Notes: a model not told the origin generated them from the sequence alone. DNA of 10,437 nt from JAFGBH01 sp964430915 (GCA_964430915.1 CAYSHT010000076.1:1-10437), one strand, 5' to 3'. Shown: positions 1-6,478, counted from the stretch's first letter. Translations and numbers: made by a program.

Positions 1-158
1 TCGGTGTGTACGATTTTGTGAAGAGGATGAGTGTCGTCTCTTTTCCAGAACAATCGCTCAGACGATATGGTCAGAAAACGGCCAGATTCGCCGAAATGGA
101 AGGCCTGACGGCACACGGACGATCGATTATGGTGAGGTTGGAAGGAAAAAAGTCTTGA
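1..158 (+). CDS. hisD: Histidinol dehydrogenase, C-terminal end only (partial)
   Basis: The gene enters from the left edge; the first whole codon is at 3 and the stop is TGA at 156-158. The 51 visible residues begin GVYDFVKRMSVVSF and continue with a helix carrying LRRYG and AEMEGLTAHGRSIMVRL. From memory this matches the conserved C-terminus of HisD, which usually reads SPLGVYDFxKRxS, then a helix, then EGLxAHxxSxxxRL. HisD makes L-histidine from L-histidinol with two NAD+ in the last two steps of histidine synthesis, in the cytoplasm. The catalytic and zinc-binding residues lie upstream, outside the window, so activity cannot be judged. No terminator is visible after the stop. Only 54 bp separate it from the tRNA gene, and the presumed tRNA -35 box overlaps the stop codon, so hisD transcripts may run into the tRNA and the next operon. 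The short length is the only weakness of this call. Confidence 0.85.
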   Translation, partial: GVYDFVKRMSVVSFPEQSLRRYGQKTARFAEMEGLTAHGRSIMVRLEGKKS

Positions 159-182
159 CAAAAAAAAATAGTTGAATAAGCT
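155..182 (+). promoter_or_regulatory. Probable sigma-70-type promoter for the tRNA-Gly gene and downstream operon
   Basis: A perfect consensus -35 hexamer, TTGACA, lies at 155-160 and overlaps the hisD stop codon (TGA 156-158). A run of nine A bases (160-168) follows. With a 16-bp spacer the -10 would be TAAGCT at 177-182, which matches the consensus at only three of six positions. No better -10 is seen at 15-18 bp. Transcription would begin near 189-190, about 23 nt before the mature tRNA 5' end, which is reasonable for a pre-tRNA leader. The -35 is strong; the -10 and the start point are inferred. Confidence 0.45.
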
Positions 183-212
183 CTCCTAGACATTTTGTGG
201 TGTATCGATAAA

Positions 213-287
213 GCGGGCGTAATTCAGCGGTAGAATGTCAGCTTCCCAAGCTGGACGTCGTGGGTTCGATTCCCATCGCCCGCTCCA
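213..287 (+). tRNA. tRNA-Gly, anticodon CCC (reads GGG)
   Basis: A complete cloverleaf can be drawn. The acceptor stem is GCGGGCG (213-219) with CGCCCGC (277-283). The D arm is ATTC/GAAT around loop AGCGGTA (222-236). The anticodon stem is 238-242 with 250-254, and its 7-nt loop TTCCCAA (243-249) puts anticodon CCC at 245-247. The variable loop has 5 nt, and the T arm (260-276) has loop TTCGATT. The discriminator is T284 and CCA is encoded at 285-287. The sequence closely resembles the E. coli glyU type as I remember it. Two weak pairs are seen, T238-G254 and G260-T276, both wobble. The gene sits at the head of the rimP-nusA-infB cluster, the place held by the initiator tRNA gene metY in E. 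coli. Co-transcription with rimP is inferred. Confidence 0.97.
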
Positions 288-299
288 TTTAAATTTTAG

Positions 300-327
300 T
301 TGCAAATAAAAATATTTATGATATTAG
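300..327 (+). promoter_or_regulatory. Weak candidate second promoter before rimP
   Basis: In the AT-rich spacer after the tRNA, TTGCAA (300-305) and TATTAG (322-327) are separated by 16 bp, and each matches the sigma-70 consensus at four of six positions. Transcripts would start near 334, only a few bases before the hairpin at 340. The stretch is so AT-rich that chance matches are expected. I list it only as a candidate; the promoter upstream of the tRNA is the better one. Confidence 0.2.
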
Positions 328-339
328 GTGATGTAATTT

Positions 340-368
340 AAGTGGGCTTTGCCCACTTTTTTATTTTT
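340..368 (+). terminator. Intrinsic terminator / attenuator directly before rimP
   Basis: The stem is AAGTGGGC (340-347) paired perfectly with GCCCACTT (351-358) around a TTT loop. T357-T362 and then T364-T368 follow, interrupted by a single A. This is a classic Rho-independent terminator. It ends 12 bp before the chosen rimP start codon, so it lies in the leader rather than at an operon end. A similar terminator-like hairpin before rimP has been described in proteobacteria as the rimP leader (from memory). It probably ends part of the tRNA-Gly transcripts and sets how much RNA polymerase reads into rimP-nusA-infB. Because NusA promotes pausing and termination, feedback by NusA is an attractive but untested idea. 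Confidence 0.85.
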
Positions 369-380
369 ATGGTGTATGAA

Positions 381-860
381 ATGATTCATCCCACACAAAC
401 GTACCGTGAAAAGATGCTCGAATTAATAGGGCCCGTTGTCGAATCTGAGGGGATGGAGCTTGTTGAACTGGAATGTTTGAGGGGGAAAAACAGCTGGGTT
501 GTCAGGATTTATATCGATAAGGATGGAGGAGTAACGATTGACGACTGTGCAGAGATCAGCAGTCAGGTCGGTGATCTCCTCACCGTTTATGATGTCCCTC
601 CCGGTCCTTATAACCTGGAGGTATCTTCGCCGGGCCTTGATCGGCCCCTTGCGCGCGACAGGGACTTCGTGAAGTACAGAGGTCATGAAGTTAAGATCCG
701 TCTCGGTGAAGAACTGGAGGGGAGAAGAAACTTTAAGGGCACACTTAAGGATTATATTGAGGATGGAGGGGAAAAGCTGCTCGTATTGGATGTGGAAGGA
801 AAGCAGTATCGCATACCAAGGAATATTGTCCTCAAGGCAAATCTTCAATACGAGTTATAA
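381..860 (+). CDS. rimP: Ribosome maturation factor RimP
   Basis: RimP is a cytoplasmic protein that helps late maturation of the 30S subunit, near S12 and the central pseudoknot. With the start at 381 it has 159 residues, about the family length (E. coli about 150). Its strongest family mark is YNLEVSSPGLDRPL (77-90), joined by the N-domain stretch RIYID...GVTIDDCAEIS (42-60). The C-terminal small beta-barrel ends IPRNIVLKANLQYEL. Start choice: an upstream in-frame GTG at 342 lies inside the terminator stem and would add a tail encoded by the T-tract, so it is rejected. ATG 369 follows a pure T/A stretch with no ribosome site. ATG 381 has GGTG (371-374) at 6 nt and fits the usual N-terminus, though the site is weak; 369 remains possible. 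The stop (858-860) is 15 bp before nusA. The product is certain, the start less so. Confidence 0.93.
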   Translation: MIHPTQTYREKMLELIGPVVESEGMELVELECLRGKNSWVVRIYIDKDGGVTIDDCAEISSQVGDLLTVYDVPPGPYNLEVSSPGLDRPLARDRDFVKYRGHEVKIRLGEELEGRRNFKGTLKDYIEDGGEKLLVLDVEGKQYRIPRNIVLKANLQYEL

Positions 861-863
861 TTT

Positions 864-869
864 GGAGGA
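864..869 (+). promoter_or_regulatory. Shine-Dalgarno site of nusA
   Basis: GGAGGA lies 6 nt before ATG 876, inside the 15-bp rimP-nusA gap. It is the strongest ribosome-binding site of the first half of the cluster and contrasts with the very weak site of rimP. It fixes the nusA start. Confidence 0.85.
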
Positions 870-875
870 TTCTAC

Positions 876-2144
876 ATGTTGCCAGATCTAAGACGTCTCA
901 TCGATCAGATGAGTAAGGAAAAGGGTATCGACAGACAGATTATCGTGGATGCATTGGAAACGGCGGTTTTGACGGCCGCAAGAAAGAAGCTGGGACTTAG
1001 CCTTGATCTGGAGGTACAGTATAACGATGAAGTGGGCGAGATCGAGGCCTTTCAATTCAAAACGGTTGTCGAAAAGGTCTTGAATCCCGATACCCAGATT
1101 TCCCTTGAAGAGGCGCGGGAACAACTGGACGAGGATGCAGAGCTGGGAGACAGCCTCGGTATAAAGATGGATACCAATACCTTTGGGCGTATTGCCGTTC
1201 AGACGGCGAAGCAGATAATAATCCAGAGGGTCAAAGATGCCGAACGTGACAATATATACGAGGAATATAAGGACAGGAAGGGAGACCTGGCGAACGGTTT
1301 CGTCCAGAGATTTGAAGGTGGTAATATTATCGTCAGCCTCGGTATGACCGAGGGAGTGATACCTTCCTCCGAACAGATACACAAAGAGATTTTTAAGAGG
1401 GGGGAAAGGATACGGGCATATATATACGATATTAAAAGAATATCCAAGGGACCGCAGATACTCCTTTCGAGAACACACCCCGGCTTTTTACGGACCCTTT
1501 TCGAGCTTGAAGTCCCCGAGATTTCGGAGGGTCTGATCGAAGTTGTCAATATAGCAAGGGAGCCGGGCAACAGGACAAAAATATCGGTGAGATCGAATGA
1601 TAAGGACATTGACCCCGTGGGTGCCTGTGTCGGCATGAGGGGCTCTCGTGTACAGAGCGTGGTACAGGAACTGAGAGGCGAAAAAATAGATATCGTTCCC
1701 TACTCCGAAGATCAGGTGAAGTATGTCTGCAATGCCCTCTCTCCTGCCAAGGTCGACCGTGTTCTGGTGGATGAGGATGTGGGGGCTATGGAAGTTATCG
1801 TGCCCGATGACCAGCTCTCGCTCGCCATCGGTAAAAGCGGACAGAACGTGAGGCTGGCTGCGAGACTTACACAGTGGAAAATTGACGTAAAGAGCGACAC
1901 CATGGTAACAAAACAGCAAGAAGAGGGGCATAAGTCTCTGATGGGGATAACCGGTGTTGGTGAGCGAACTGCCGATCTTCTCTATAAGGAGGGATTCAGA
2001 AGTGTTGCGGCTATCGCATCGGCGGATCCTGAGATGTTGAGTCCCATTAAGGGAGTGAGCAAGGAAAAGGCTGCTACCTGGATTGAAGAGGCAATGAAAA
2101 TAGTCAATAGTGAGGTTGAAAAGGAATCGTCCGAGGTTTCCTGA
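876..2144 (+). CDS. nusA: Transcription termination/antitermination factor NusA
   Basis: NusA binds RNA polymerase and nascent RNA, lengthens pauses, assists intrinsic termination and takes part in rRNA antitermination. The 422 residues show the standard order. An RNA-polymerase-binding N-terminal domain (about 1-130) contains TFGRIAVQTAKQIIIQR. An S1 domain follows (about 137-199). Then come KH1 with GMRG (253-256) in GACVGMRGSRVQSVVQEL and KH2 with GKSG (319-322) in LSLAIGKSGQNVRLAARL. One C-terminal helix-hairpin-helix unit (about 354-412, GITGVGERTA and IKGVSKEKA) ends the protein. E. coli NusA (about 495 residues) has two acidic C-terminal repeats; here there is a single repeat-like unit and a short acidic tail, as in many other phyla. 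Its place between rimP and infB is the conserved one. No ylxR gene separates it from infB. NusA is known to autoregulate its operon in E. coli; here the leader terminator is a possible target. Confidence 0.97.
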   Translation: MLPDLRRLIDQMSKEKGIDRQIIVDALETAVLTAARKKLGLSLDLEVQYNDEVGEIEAFQFKTVVEKVLNPDTQISLEEAREQLDEDAELGDSLGIKMDTNTFGRIAVQTAKQIIIQRVKDAERDNIYEEYKDRKGDLANGFVQRFEGGNIIVSLGMTEGVIPSSEQIHKEIFKRGERIRAYIYDIKRISKGPQILLSRTHPGFLRTLFELEVPEISEGLIEVVNIAREPGNRTKISVRSNDKDIDPVGACVGMRGSRVQSVVQELRGEKIDIVPYSEDQVKYVCNALSPAKVDRVLVDEDVGAMEVIVPDDQLSLAIGKSGQNVRLAARLTQWKIDVKSDTMVTKQQEEGHKSLMGITGVGERTADLLYKEGFRSVAAIASADPEMLSPIKGVSKEKAATWIEEAMKIVNSEVEKESSEVS

Positions 2145-2151
2145 GGAAACC
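2135..2151 (+). repeat. Perfect 7-bp inverted repeat with the nusA stop codon as its loop
   Basis: GGTTTCC (2135-2141) and GGAAACC (2145-2151) are exact reverse complements around TGA (2142-2144), which is the nusA stop codon. No T-tract follows, so it is not an intrinsic terminator. It could be an RNA stability or processing hairpin or a modest translational break between nusA and infB. Chance is not excluded, since it depends on only seven pairs and half lies in coding sequence. Confidence 0.5.
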
Positions 2152-2190
2152 ATCTGCTTACGGTTGATGGAATGATAGGGAGTTTCAGTA

Positions 2191-4710
2191 ATGTCTAAGA
2201 TGAGAGTTTACGAGTTGGCAAAAGAACTCGGAATGGACAATAAGGAACTGATCGCACGGCTGGAAAAGTTTGGAATTGCCGTGAAGGCGCATTCGAGTTC
2301 TCTCGAAGATAGCGATGTCGAGCGGATACGAAAAGAGTTCTCTTTAGGGGAACGAAACAAAGTTATAGAAAAAAGGGTGAAATCAACCGTTATACGGCGA
2401 AGGGCCATTCGCCAGCCCTCCGAGGCAATAAAGCCCGTGGTGGCCGAAGAAGATGACTCTCTCGAGTCGGCGAAGGAAGCTCAGGGTACAGCGCCGGAAG
2501 AAGTAATCGCCGGGGTTCCGGAGACGAAAGCAGACGAAGAAAAAGAGACGAAAGAGGTCCCGGAGGTAAAAGAAAAAGAGGGAAAGCGGCCAAAGGTGAG
2601 GGTAAAAGTACTGAGTATTCCGAAGGTCGTCCCAAAGAAGGAAGAAGAGAAACCCCAAGAAAAGAAGGCAGCAGTAAAAGAACCACCACCGCCGGAAAAG
2701 GCAGAGCCCAAGGCCAGGGCACCGGAAGTAAAAGAGGCTGTAGCGGAAGTTCCCGACACCAAGAAGAAGCGGAAACGCCCCGTCGAGGTGGTGGTCGAAG
2801 AAGCACCCGTAAAAAAGAAGGCCTTTGTCAGGCAGCTTGTTGAGAAAAAGGAAAAACGTTCGAAAAAGGGTAAGGAAAGACAGGTTAGAAGGAGCTGGAA
2901 GGAGGAGAAGAAAAAAACCGTCGCCGAGATGAAGGAGACGGAGATTACAACTCCCAAGGCCATTAAACGAAGAATAAAGGTGGAAGAGGCAATACGGGTC
3001 GGAGACCTGGCAAAAAAAATGGGGGTGAAGGCGGGCGAGCTGATTTCCAAGCTGATAGCACTGGGTGTGATGGTGACGATCAATCAATCGATTGATATCG
3101 ATACGGCGACACTCATCGCCGGCGAGTTTGACTACAGTGTCGAGGCCGTCGGTGTTGATTACCAGGAAATAGTCGAGAAGCCTCAAGGGTCTCCCGAAAA
3201 GCTCAAACCACGTGCACCCGTGATTACCATTATGGGACATGTTGATCATGGAAAGACCTCGCTCCTCGACGTGATAAGAAAGACGAACGTAATTAAAGGA
3301 GAATCGGGAGGTATCACCCAGGCGATCGGTGCCTATCATGTCCATATTGATGGGAAAGATATTGTATTTCTCGATACACCAGGCCACGAGGCCTTTACCG
3401 CAATGCGAGCGCGAGGCGCGCAAGTTACTGATATTGTGGTACTTGTTATTGCTGCCGAGGACGGAGTGATGGATCAGACCGTCGAGGCAATTAATCACGC
3501 AAAGGCGGCCGGGGTTCCCATCATTGTTGCGGTAAATAAGATAGACAAAGCGAATGCCGATCCGGAACGAATCAAGCAGCAACTTTCCGAACTCGAACTT
3601 GTGCCCGAAGATTGGGGGGGGGATACCATCTATGCCGAGGTTTCTGCGAAAAAGAATGTGGGCATCGAGGAGCTTATGGAATTGATTCTTCTCCAGGCGG
3701 ACATTATGGAACTCAAAGCGGATCCTGATATACCCGCCCAGGGAGTGATTATAGAATCAAAGCTTGACAGGGGAAGGGGCCCCGTGGCCACCGTGATAGT
3801 CCAGCAGGGTACCTTGAGAGAGGGAGATGCCCTTGTTTCCCGAAAGGAGTATGCCAGGGTGCGGGCTATGATGAATGACAAAGGGCAGCGTGTCGAGGAG
3901 GCCGGTCCCTCGATGCCTGTAGAGGTGATAGGATTTTCAGACGTGCCCCAGGCAGGGATGGATTTTATGTGCGTCGAGGATGAAAAGAAGGCGCGAAGCG
4001 TAAGCGAGTACTGGGTGAGAAAAGAGCGGGAAAGGGAACTTACAAAGACATCGAAGATCACGCTGGAGCAATTGTACGAAAGGATAATAGAGGGAAGTAA
4101 GGAATGTAACGTTATTATCAAGGGGGATGTCCATGGATCCGTGGAGGCCCTTTCCGATGCCCTCCTGAAGCTCAGTACCGACGACGTAAAGCTTGAAATA
4201 ATCCATGGCTCGGCGGGCGCGATTACCGAGACAGATGTTATGCTGGCCTCCGCATCTGACGCAATTATTCTGGGATTTAAGGTGAGGCCCGACCTCAGGG
4301 TTTCTGAACTGGCGGAGAATGAGGGGGTCGATATCAAGCTCTATGATGTGATCTACGATACCATTGCCGATGTAAGGGCTGCCATGGAGGGACTCTTGGA
4401 TCCCATATATGAGGAGGTCGTTCAGGGACGAGCCGAAGTGAGACAGGTCTTCAAGGTCCCCCGGATCGGGGCCGTAGCCGGGAGTTACGTCACCGATGGT
4501 AAGGTGACAAGAAATGCCGGTTTGAGATTGTTGAGGGACGGAGTTGTTATGTTTGATGGGTCCCTCCTTTCGCTCCGGCGATTCAAGGATGATGCAAAAG
4601 AAGTGGTTTCCGGTTTTGAATGTGGCATAGGAATCGAAGGATTCAATGATATAAAGGAGGGAGATATCATCGAGTCCTATGTGAAAAAGGAAATAGCAAG
4701 AAAATTATAA
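2191..4710 (+). CDS. infB: Translation initiation factor IF-2
   Basis: IF-2 is a GTPase that places fMet-tRNA on the 30S subunit and promotes joining of the 50S. Among its 839 residues are an IF2_N domain (about 1-50, VYELAKELGMDNKELI) and a charged Lys/Glu/Pro/Val linker (about 51-258). A second IF2_N-like domain (about 264-316, VGDLAKKMGVKAGELISKLIALGV) looks like a relative of the first. The GTPase domain has G1 GHVDHGKT (349-356), G2 with GGITQAIG, G3 DTPGH (395-399), G4 NKID (449-452) and G5 SAK (485-487). Domains 2 to 4 fill about 520-839 and include the C-terminal fMet-tRNA-binding barrel. The 46-residue G1-to-G3 spacing equals that of E. coli IF-2 as I remember it. ATG 2191 is preceded by AGGGAG (2177-2182) at 8 nt. 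All GTPase motifs are intact. The linker holds degenerate [AV]P[ED][VT]K units, and a G9 run codes for W-G-G-D near G5. Confidence 0.98.
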   Translation: MSKMRVYELAKELGMDNKELIARLEKFGIAVKAHSSSLEDSDVERIRKEFSLGERNKVIEKRVKSTVIRRRAIRQPSEAIKPVVAEEDDSLESAKEAQGTAPEEVIAGVPETKADEEKETKEVPEVKEKEGKRPKVRVKVLSIPKVVPKKEEEKPQEKKAAVKEPPPPEKAEPKARAPEVKEAVAEVPDTKKKRKRPVEVVVEEAPVKKKAFVRQLVEKKEKRSKKGKERQVRRSWKEEKKKTVAEMKETEITTPKAIKRRIKVEEAIRVGDLAKKMGVKAGELISKLIALGVMVTINQSIDIDTATLIAGEFDYSVEAVGVDYQEIVEKPQGSPEKLKPRAPVITIMGHVDHGKTSLLDVIRKTNVIKGESGGITQAIGAYHVHIDGKDIVFLDTPGHEAFTAMRARGAQVTDIVVLVIAAEDGVMDQTVEAINHAKAAGVPIIVAVNKIDKANADPERIKQQLSELELVPEDWGGDTIYAEVSAKKNVGIEELMELILLQADIMELKADPDIPAQGVIIESKLDRGRGPVATVIVQQGTLREGDALVSRKEYARVRAMMNDKGQRVEEAGPSMPVEVIGFSDVPQAGMDFMCVEDEKKARSVSEYWVRKERERELTKTSKITLEQLYERIIEGSKECNVIIKGDVHGSVEALSDALLKLSTDDVKLEIIHGSAGAITETDVMLASASDAIILGFKVRPDLRVSELAENEGVDIKLYDVIYDTIADVRAAMEGLLDPIYEEVVQGRAEVRQVFKVPRIGAVAGSYVTDGKVTRNAGLRLLRDGVVMFDGSLLSLRRFKDDAKEVVSGFECGIGIEGFNDIKEGDIIESYVKKEIARKL

Positions 4711-4761
4711 ACAACATAAAGTGAAAAGTCAGTCTGACTGAGAGATCACGGTAGTGGTACA

Positions 4762-5079
4762 ATGGTGGTCGGTATAGGAATTGTCGACATTTTTATTGCT
4801 GAGAGCAGATCTTTGAAAGAAAAACGGGCAGTCCTGCGAAGCTTGCTGAAGCGTACGCAAAACAAGTTCAATGTTTCCATAGCCGAGATCGGGGAGCATG
4901 ACAACTGGAAGGTGGGAAGAATTGGCTTCAGTGTGGTGGGAAACGACAGGGGCTTTGTTAATTCGAAGGTTGATAAGGTGATACAGTTCATCGAACACCT
5001 CAATCTTGCAGAGGTTATCAACTCTAAGATCGAGATTTCCAACGTTTCAGAAGTAATGGACGGATATACTCATGGGTAA
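4762..5079 (+). CDS. ylxP: DUF503 family protein (YlxP-like)
   Basis: A small protein of 105 residues with the hallmarks of DUF503/YlxP: a start of MVVGIGIVDIFI, SLKEKRAVLRSLLKR (17-31) and FNVSIAEIGEHDNW (36-49). A beta strand at GRIGFSVVGND and a helix at VDKVIQFIEHL follow. The family is found between infB and rbfA in many bacteria. Its exact role is not settled as far as I know; a part in ribosome biogenesis is suggested mainly by this position, and it has a small ferredoxin-like alpha/beta fold. No signal peptide or membrane segment is seen. The tail EISNVSEVMDGYTHG is slightly longer than I expect. ATG 4762 has only a poor ribosome site (GGTAGTGG just upstream), so translation may be modest. 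The gap from infB is 51 bp and contains the short inverted repeat TCAGT-CTG-ACTGA (4729-4741). Confidence 0.9.
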   Translation: MVVGIGIVDIFIAESRSLKEKRAVLRSLLKRTQNKFNVSIAEIGEHDNWKVGRIGFSVVGNDRGFVNSKVDKVIQFIEHLNLAEVINSKIEISNVSEVMDGYTHG

Positions 5080-5083
5080 TGTG

Positions 5084-5096
5084 TCCGGCGACCGGA
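5084..5096 (+). repeat. Short GC-rich inverted repeat in the ylxP-rbfA gap
   Basis: TCCGG (5084-5088) pairs with CCGGA (5092-5096) around CGA, a few bases after the ylxP stop in the 88-bp gap before rbfA. No T-run follows, so it is not a terminator. It could be a small 3' stability or processing hairpin. Five pairs are too few to exclude chance. Confidence 0.3.
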
Positions 5097-5167
5097 ACGG
5101 AAATTTCTCAACGTTACCCTTCAGGATGCATAAATGACTGTAGAGTTGAAGATAAAAGGGTTGTACA

Positions 5168-5509
5168 ATGGGTTTTAAAAGGGCTGACAGGGTGTCCGAT
5201 CTCGTGAAAGCGGAAATTACCGATATACTGCTGAGACAGGTAAGGGATCCGCGAGTACAAAATGTGACTATTACCGATGTCAAGATGAGTGATGACCTGA
5301 GTCAGGCCAAGGTATATTTCGTTCCCATGGGTACAGGCGGCGTGACTGATGAAGTAAAGGAGGGCCTTAAAAGGGCCACAGGTTTTTTGAGAAGGGAGTT
5401 GGGCAAGAGATTGCAGCTCCGGTATGTTCCCGATGTAACATTTATCTTCGATACGTCCTTCGATTACGGGGATCGTATCGAGCGATTACTCGGAGAGATA
5501 GAAAAATAG
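5168..5509 (+). CDS. rbfA: 30S ribosome-binding factor RbfA
   Basis: RbfA binds the free 30S subunit near the 5' end of 16S rRNA, acts late in assembly and is needed for cold adaptation in E. coli. The 113 residues show the family pattern: an N-terminal helix with RVSDLVKAEITDILL, then RDPRV (26-30), VTITDVKMSDDLSQAKVYF (33-51), and LKRATGFLRRELGKRLQLRYVPDVTFIFD (67-95). The last stretch contains the interrupted KH motif A-x-G (70-72) typical of the protein. The length is near normal, without the long tail of E. coli RbfA (about 133). ATG 5168 is preceded by AAAGGG about 6 nt upstream, a fair site. The stop (5507-5509) is 9 bp before the next start, implying coupled translation. Confidence 0.96.
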   Translation: MGFKRADRVSDLVKAEITDILLRQVRDPRVQNVTITDVKMSDDLSQAKVYFVPMGTGGVTDEVKEGLKRATGFLRRELGKRLQLRYVPDVTFIFDTSFDYGDRIERLLGEIEK

Positions 5510-5518
5510 AGAAATGGG

Positions 5519-6478
5519 ATGTTGGAAAAAATAGTTGAGATCATAAATTCGGGGCATCGTTTTCTCGTCGCCTCACACGTGAGACCTGACGGGGATGCCA
5601 TCGGATCTATCCTGGCCATGTATCATGCACTCAGCGGTATGGGCAAGGAAGTGGTAGTTTATAACCATGATAAGGTGCCCGAGATTTACAGATTCCTTCC
5701 TGATTCGGAGGCTATTGTTCATACCATCAATTCCGTTGATGCCTTCGATGCGGTGATTCTTTTGGATTGCAGTGATATGGAAAGAGTGGGGGATGAGGTT
5801 GAAAGGATAGGTGCCGCAGGACGTATCATTAACATAGACCACCACGTATCGAATAATGGCTTTTCTCCCCTTTCGCTCGTTGATACTAAGGCAAGTTCCA
5901 CGGGGGAGATAATCTACGGGCTCATTGAGATGCTTGGAGTGACCATCACACAAGATATCGCGACGAGTATCTATACGGCGATAATGACAGACACGGGTTC
6001 CTTCTGTTATTCTAATACGACGACAGATACCCTAAAATTAGTGGCGAGACTGGTTGAGGCAGGTGCAGACCCCCGTACGATTGCCGAAAACGTCTATGAG
6101 ACAAGGCCCCTTGTTCAGATTAAACTGATGGAGGAGGCCCTTCATACCCTCGAGATTGACTGGAAGGGGAAAATAGGATCGATTGTGGTAACGCAGGGAA
6201 TGTTAGCGGAACTGGGGGCACTGCCCGAGCATACCGAGGGTCTTGTGGATCTGGTACGCTCCATAGCGGGTGTTGACGTGGCCGTCTTTTATCAGGAGAT
6301 GTCGAAAAATACCTTTAAGGCGAGCCTCCGATCGAAGGGAGATATAGACGTGGAAAAGGTCGCACGTGAGTTTGACGGAGGAGGTCATGTAAATGCCTCC
6401 GCCTGCAGGTTAGAAGGTGATATTGATGCCGTCAAGGGGAGGCTTACCGATTCAATAATGAGAGCTACCGCTGGTTAG
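5519..6478 (+). CDS. nrnA: NrnA-type DHH phosphoesterase (nanoRNase / pAp phosphatase)
   Basis: This is a bifunctional oligoribonuclease and pAp phosphatase of the DHH-DHHA1 family. It hydrolyses 2-5 nt RNAs left by exonucleases such as PNPase and can remove the 3'-phosphate from pAp. The 319 residues carry all DHH metal motifs: SHVRPDGDAIGS (19-30, H20, D24, D26), LLDCSD (81-86, D83), NIDHHVSN (105-112) and TAIMTDTGSFCYSNT (153-167, D158). The DHHA1 substrate-binding part has LRSKGDIDV (270-278) and GGGHVNASA (287-295). The length agrees with NrnA of other bacteria. In place it sits between rbfA and truB, as in many Deltaproteobacteria from memory. ATG 5519 has no good Shine-Dalgarno site, so coupling to rbfA 9 bp upstream is likely. 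Family membership is certain; substrate preference is inferred. Confidence 0.93.
   Translation: MLEKIVEIINSGHRFLVASHVRPDGDAIGSILAMYHALSGMGKEVVVYNHDKVPEIYRFLPDSEAIVHTINSVDAFDAVILLDCSDMERVGDEVERIGAAGRIINIDHHVSNNGFSPLSLVDTKASSTGEIIYGLIEMLGVTITQDIATSIYTAIMTDTGSFCYSNTTTDTLKLVARLVEAGADPRTIAENVYETRPLVQIKLMEEALHTLEIDWKGKIGSIVVTQGMLAELGALPEHTEGLVDLVRSIAGVDVAVFYQEMSKNTFKASLRSKGDIDVEKVAREFDGGGHVNASACRLEGDIDAVKGRLTDSIMRATAG

Noticed and set aside
342..380. GTG start at 342 giving a longer RimP
   Set aside because: The codon lies in the terminator stem and the extra residues are encoded by the stem and T-tract; the family N-terminus does not need them.
685..891. Plus-strand frame of 68 codons overlapping the end of rimP
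   Set aside because: It is out of frame inside a well-recognised gene and has no family likeness.
2935..2965. Internal ATG in infB as start of a short IF-2 form
   Set aside because: The GGAGG-like sequence upstream is about 20 nt away, too far, and purine-rich stretches are everywhere in this linker.
2383..3582. Antisense frame of 399 codons opposite infB
   Set aside because: It mirrors the Lys/Glu-rich linker and GTPase codons, giving a Leu/Phe-rich translation with no recognisable domain; it has the look of a shadow of codon bias.
5079..5207. Small frame starting at the TAATG overlap with the ylxP stop, 42 codons, with several Cys
   Set aside because: It has no ribosome site, overlaps the rbfA start by 40 bp, and shows no known motif; the overlap is attractive but not enough for a call.
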